Below, one piece after another: positions 61,188-64,000 of a DNA stretch of 64,000 nucleotides. The notes below the pieces were generated by a model, which did not search any database, was not told the origin of the DNA, and saw only the letters and a program-made list of their open reading frames with translations. The DNA is taken from NCBI RefSeq assembly GCF_025345565.1, contig NZ_CP054475.1, positions 825,501 through 889,500 of the forward strand. Direction: 5' to 3'. A program made the position numbers and the translations under genes. Source of the DNA: Thalassolituus hydrocarboniclasticus (lineage in GTDB: Bacteria > Pseudomonadota > Gammaproteobacteria > Pseudomonadales > Oceanobacteraceae). Positions within the stretch are counted from its first letter, which is position 1. Every line of letters starts with the position of its first letter.

Positions 61188-61197
61188 TAACGTTATT
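61188..61197 (-). promoter_or_regulatory. ATAACGTTAT palindrome, site 2
   Basis: Perfect 10-bp palindrome in the region between dsbD and the Gre-fold gene. Candidate operator; no known consensus is claimed. Confidence 0.4.
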
Positions 61198-61272
61198 TCT
61201 CAATAGCTGTGAGGCGATCATAGCCCGGAGAAAATAAAAGGCAAGCCTGCTGCGGAGGCTTGCTGAATGCAT

Positions 61273-63084
61273 TCAGGGCAGGTGTTTCCGGATATGGGCA
61301 ACAAAGCGGTCTTTGCCAAGCTCTCCGACAATACGGGCGGCTGGCATTTCCTGCTGCTGACTGAAAAACAGAATGGTTGGCGGGCCGAATATGGCGTGTT
61401 TCTGCATAAAGGCAATCTGCTCGGCGCTGTTATCGGTGACGTCGAGCTGCAGCCAGAGGACGTTCTTCATCATCTGCTGTACATCGGGCTGGGCAAAGAT
61501 TTCTTCCTCCATTACTTTGCAGCTGATGCACCAGTCGGCGTACAGATCGAGCATCACCGGTTGCTGGCTGGCCGCAATCTGTTTTTCGATCTCGGCTACA
61601 GAGCTGCTGCGGAAAAACGCCGACGAGTGCGCCGGGGTGCTGTTGCTGCCGATGAATTGCTGGCTGCCACTCAGTGGTTGTAATGGATTGCTGTTGCCCT
61701 GCAATACGCCGACAAAGGCGATGATGCCGTAGAGTAAAAATACCCAGGCCAGACCTTTGACCAGCCGCTGTATACCGCTGGCGGCCGGTTCCAGTGCGCC
61801 GAGGCTGATGCCGTAAAACAGGGCCAGCAGTGCCCACAGCAGCAGGCTGATGTTTTCGGGCAGGATACGGCTCAGCAGCCAGATGGCAACGCCCAGCAGC
61901 AGAATGCCGAAGAAGGCTTTGATCTGGTTCATCCAGCCGCCGGCTTTGGGCAGGAATGACGCGCCGGTGGTGCCGAGCACAATCAGCGGTGCGCCCATGC
62001 CTAGGCCAAGCGCCAGCAATGCGCTGCCTCCCAAGATGGCGTCGCCGGTGGTGCTCAGATAAACCAGTGCACCCGCCAGTGGCGCAGATACACAAGGGGA
62101 TACCACCAGAGCAGAGAGAATGCCCATGATAAAGACGCTCAGCCACTGGCCGCCTTTCTGGTTCTGATTCAGCTGGTTCAGACGGTTACGCAGACCCGAT
62201 GGCAGTTGCAACTCATACAGGCCAAACATGGCCAGTGCCAGCAGCACAAAGAGCACGGCAAACAGAATCAGTACCCAGGGGGTTTGCATCCAGGCCTGAA
62301 TATTGGCTCCGGCACCGAGCAGGCCGACGGTCAGACCGGCGGCGGCATAGGTCAGGGCCATGCCGAGCACGTAGATGGATGAGAGGATAAAGCCACGGCT
62401 GGCGGAGGTGTTCTTCTGGCCGAGAACAACCGTGGTCAGGATGGGCACCATCGGCAGCACGCAGGGGGTAAATGTCAGACCAAGACCGAGCAGGAAAAAC
62501 AGCCCGACCACTGCGCCCCAGGAGCGGTTGCTGAACCAGCTGTCGGTATTGCTCTGTGAGCTGGTGCTGCCAGCGGTATCTGTCACCGTGTTGTTGCTGT
62601 TCGCGGTGGCCAGAGTGTTTGCGGCTGCATCAATATCGGCTTGCGAGATGGTCAGGTAATAACGTTGTGGCGGATAGCACAGGCCGGCGTCGGCACAGCC
62701 CTGATGATGCAATACCAGTTCGCCGGGCTGAAACCGGCTCAGGTCAAAGCGCGTATCCAGCTCACCATAAAACGCAGTGACCAGACCAAAGGCTTCGTCT
62801 TCTTTCTCTTTACCCGCATGTGAGTAGTACACCGGGTCGGCCTTCAGCTCACCCTGCTGGATAAAGATGCGGTGCTTGTAGAGGTAATAGCCATCGGCGG
62901 AATGCCAGCTGGCGTACAGCTGGCCGTTATCGATAAGAGTGGTCAGCGGAAAGGCCTGTTCGACCGGCAGGAAATCCGGCTCGTCGTTACCGGTCAGGCT
63001 GTCCAGCAAGCCAGCCTGCGCCGGCAGCCAGAACAGGGAAATACACAAGAGTAACCACTTCGCCACAGATAACCTCCGGGTCAT
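61273..63084 (-). CDS. dsbD: Thiol:disulfide interchange protein DsbD
   Basis: 603 residues. Signal peptide, N-terminal periplasmic domain with CADAGLCYPP, eight TM helices with the paired Cys in LTFTPCVLPMVPIL and VSPCVSAPL, and a C-terminal thioredoxin domain with YADWCISCKVME. Moves electrons from cytoplasmic thioredoxin to periplasmic proteins. Nine bases from the ispB stop on the same strand, so probably co-transcribed. Confidence 0.95.
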   Translation of the reverse strand: MTRRLSVAKWLLLCISLFWLPAQAGLLDSLTGNDEPDFLPVEQAFPLTTLIDNGQLYASWHSADGYYLYKHRIFIQQGELKADPVYYSHAGKEKEDEAFGLVTAFYGELDTRFDLSRFQPGELVLHHQGCADAGLCYPPQRYYLTISQADIDAAANTLATANSNNTVTDTAGSTSSQSNTDSWFSNRSWGAVVGLFFLLGLGLTFTPCVLPMVPILTTVVLGQKNTSASRGFILSSIYVLGMALTYAAAGLTVGLLGAGANIQAWMQTPWVLILFAVLFVLLALAMFGLYELQLPSGLRNRLNQLNQNQKGGQWLSVFIMGILSALVVSPCVSAPLAGALVYLSTTGDAILGGSALLALGLGMGAPLIVLGTTGASFLPKAGGWMNQIKAFFGILLLGVAIWLLSRILPENISLLLWALLALFYGISLGALEPAASGIQRLVKGLAWVFLLYGIIAFVGVLQGNSNPLQPLSGSQQFIGSNSTPAHSSAFFRSSSVAEIEKQIAASQQPVMLDLYADWCISCKVMEEEIFAQPDVQQMMKNVLWLQLDVTDNSAEQIAFMQKHAIFGPPTILFFSQQQEMPAARIVGELGKDRFVAHIRKHLP

Positions 63085-63093
63085 GTCTGTAAA

Positions 63094-64000
63094 TCAGGTA
63101 TTGCGCTTCACCGCCAGAAACGCCAGTGCACGCAGGGCCTCTTTGGCCTCTGAATCCGGCAAAAGTTGCAGATGCGACTGAGCGCGGTCGGCGCAGTCGT
63201 AGGCTTTCTGGCGGGTGTATTCCAGCGAGCCCAGTTCGCGCACGGCATTCAGTACGTCGGCCATATCGTCAAGACCGCCTTTGCGGATCGCTGAGCGGAT
63301 CAGGCTGCGCTGTTGTTCGTTACCATGTGCCATGGCGTGAATCAGCGGCAGGGTTGGCTTGCCTTCGGCCAGATCGTCGCCGACGTTTTTACCCATGGCT
63401 TCGGCATCGCCTTCGTAATCCAGAACATCGTCAATCAGCTGGAAGGCCATACCCAGTTCTTTACCATACTCCTGCATGGCATGGCTTTGTTCGGGAGTGC
63501 ATTGCAGCAGAGCGGCGGCTGCATGGGTTGAGGCTTCAAACAGCATCGCCGTTTTGCCGTGGATAACATCCATGTACTGCGCTTCGCTGGTGTCCGGATT
63601 CTTTACGTTGGTGAGCTGCAGAACTTCACCCTCGGCAATCACACAGGTGGCGTTGGACAGAATGTTCATGACCGGCAGTGAACCCAGTTCAACCATCATG
63701 GTAAAGGCACGGCTGTACAGGAAGTCACCGACCAGTACGCTGGGAGCGTTGCCCCATTTGGCATTGGCGGTCGGGTTGCCGCGGCGCATGTCGGAGGTAT
63801 CAACCACGTCATCGTGCAACAGGGTGGCGGTATGCAGGAACTCGATGACGGTCGCCAGTTTAACCGCGTTATCATCGCTGCGGCCAAAGGCCTTGGCGGT
63901 CATCAGTACCAGCAGCGGGCGGATACGCTTGCCACCGCTGCTGACGATGTAATCGGCGATCTTTTCAACCAAAGGAACGCGCGATGCCAGTTGGGTATGG
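63094..64000 (-). CDS. ispB: Octaprenyl diphosphate synthase, 5' truncated by window edge
   Basis: At least 302 residues visible; open to the window edge so about 20 N-terminal residues are missing. Two DDxxD-type motifs: LLHDDVVDTSD and LIDDVLDYEGD, plus GGKRIRPLL near the start. Condenses isopentenyl units to the side chain of ubiquinone. Strand minus, leading to dsbD. Confidence 0.94.
   Translation of the reverse strand, partial: HTQLASRVPLVEKIADYIVSSGGKRIRPLLVLMTAKAFGRSDDNAVKLATVIEFLHTATLLHDDVVDTSDMRRGNPTANAKWGNAPSVLVGDFLYSRAFTMMVELGSLPVMNILSNATCVIAEGEVLQLTNVKNPDTSEAQYMDVIHGKTAMLFEASTHAAAALLQCTPEQSHAMQEYGKELGMAFQLIDDVLDYEGDAEAMGKNVGDDLAEGKPTLPLIHAMAHGNEQQRSLIRSAIRKGGLDDMADVLNAVRELGSLEYTRQKAYDCADRAQSHLQLLPDSEAKEALRALAFLAVKRNT

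Noticed and set aside
1..64000. CRISPR array, tRNA, rRNA or prophage
   Set aside because: No regular spacer repeats, no cloverleaf with a CCA-type end, no rRNA sequence and no phage genes were seen by eye; a tRNAscan or Infernal run would settle it.

Overview
The window is a continuous stretch of gammaproteobacterial chromosome. Gene content (minCDE, an SOS-type dinB, the rlpA-mltB-rodA-mrdA-rlmH-rsfS-nadD-proA cluster, dacA-DUF493-lipB-lipA, a CcoM-like cbb3 oxidase peptide, ANR/FNR-type boxes) points to the Pseudomonas/Oceanospirillales side of the class, most likely a marine Oceanospirillaceae-like bacterium. That placement is inference from gene order and protein similarity recalled from memory; no search was run. 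No rRNA, tRNA, CRISPR array or intact transposase gene was seen. Both ends cut genes: a CusA-like RND pump on the left and an IspB-like polyprenyl synthase on the right.

Layout. 1-7.2 kb: heavy-metal RND pump, chemoreceptor, periplasmic-sensor diguanylate cyclase, 2OG-Fe(II) oxygenase. 7.4-8.2 kb: Mn exporter of the GDT1/UPF0016 family behind a yybP-ykoY (Mn) riboswitch. 8.4-11.6 kb: small acidic protein, M42-like peptidase, unknown protein, orphan substrate-binding protein. 11.66-12.39 kb: a 0.7 kb non-coding, hairpin-rich, MITE-like element that appears to sit in the loop of a bidirectional terminator. 12.4-15.4 kb: a min operon extended by a HopJ-family gene in front and PqiA-like and parvulin genes behind. 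15.6-19.7 kb: dinB with a LexA box, PAP2 phosphatase, glycosyltransferase with Pho-box-like repeats, AraC regulator. 19.9-25.1 kb: mostly small and unknown genes, a flavodoxin, a DUF481 barrel and a TetR regulator. 25.4-33.6 kb: FAD oxidoreductase/AbgT transporter pair, orphan DUF6091-type binding protein, several small conserved proteins, a GAF-Fis protein behind a sigma-54-type promoter, and a second paralogous glycosyltransferase. 33.6-38.9 kb: CHASE2 adenylate cyclase convergent with a FecR-domain protein and a TPR/beta-barrel outer-membrane protein. 39.1-47 kb: ANR-controlled ccoM, then the cell-wall elongation/NAD/proline cluster. 47.1-54.1 kb: two overlapping degenerate-GGDEF membrane proteins, methyltransferase, DedA protein, DUF3549, YchJ, a coiled-coil periplasmic protein. 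54.3-58.3 kb: dacA, DUF493, lipB, lipA and a TorF-type porin with a structured leader. 58.4-64 kb: YdcH-like gene and response regulator sharing an ANR-boxed intergenic region, trxC, a 28-residue basic peptide, a Gre-fold protein, dsbD and ispB.

Themes. Low-oxygen control recurs (four FNR/ANR-type boxes in two places). Two glycosyltransferases carry Pho-box-like sequences and one is coupled to a PAP2 phosphatase, which fits lipid remodelling under phosphate limitation (inference). Several genes have strong hairpins against their start codons. A short palindromic repeat occurs three times in intergenic DNA. The most novel items are the hairpin-rich element at 11.7-12.4 kb, the structured leader at 57.5-57.6 kb, the Slam-like/FecR pair and the tandem degenerate GGDEF proteins.
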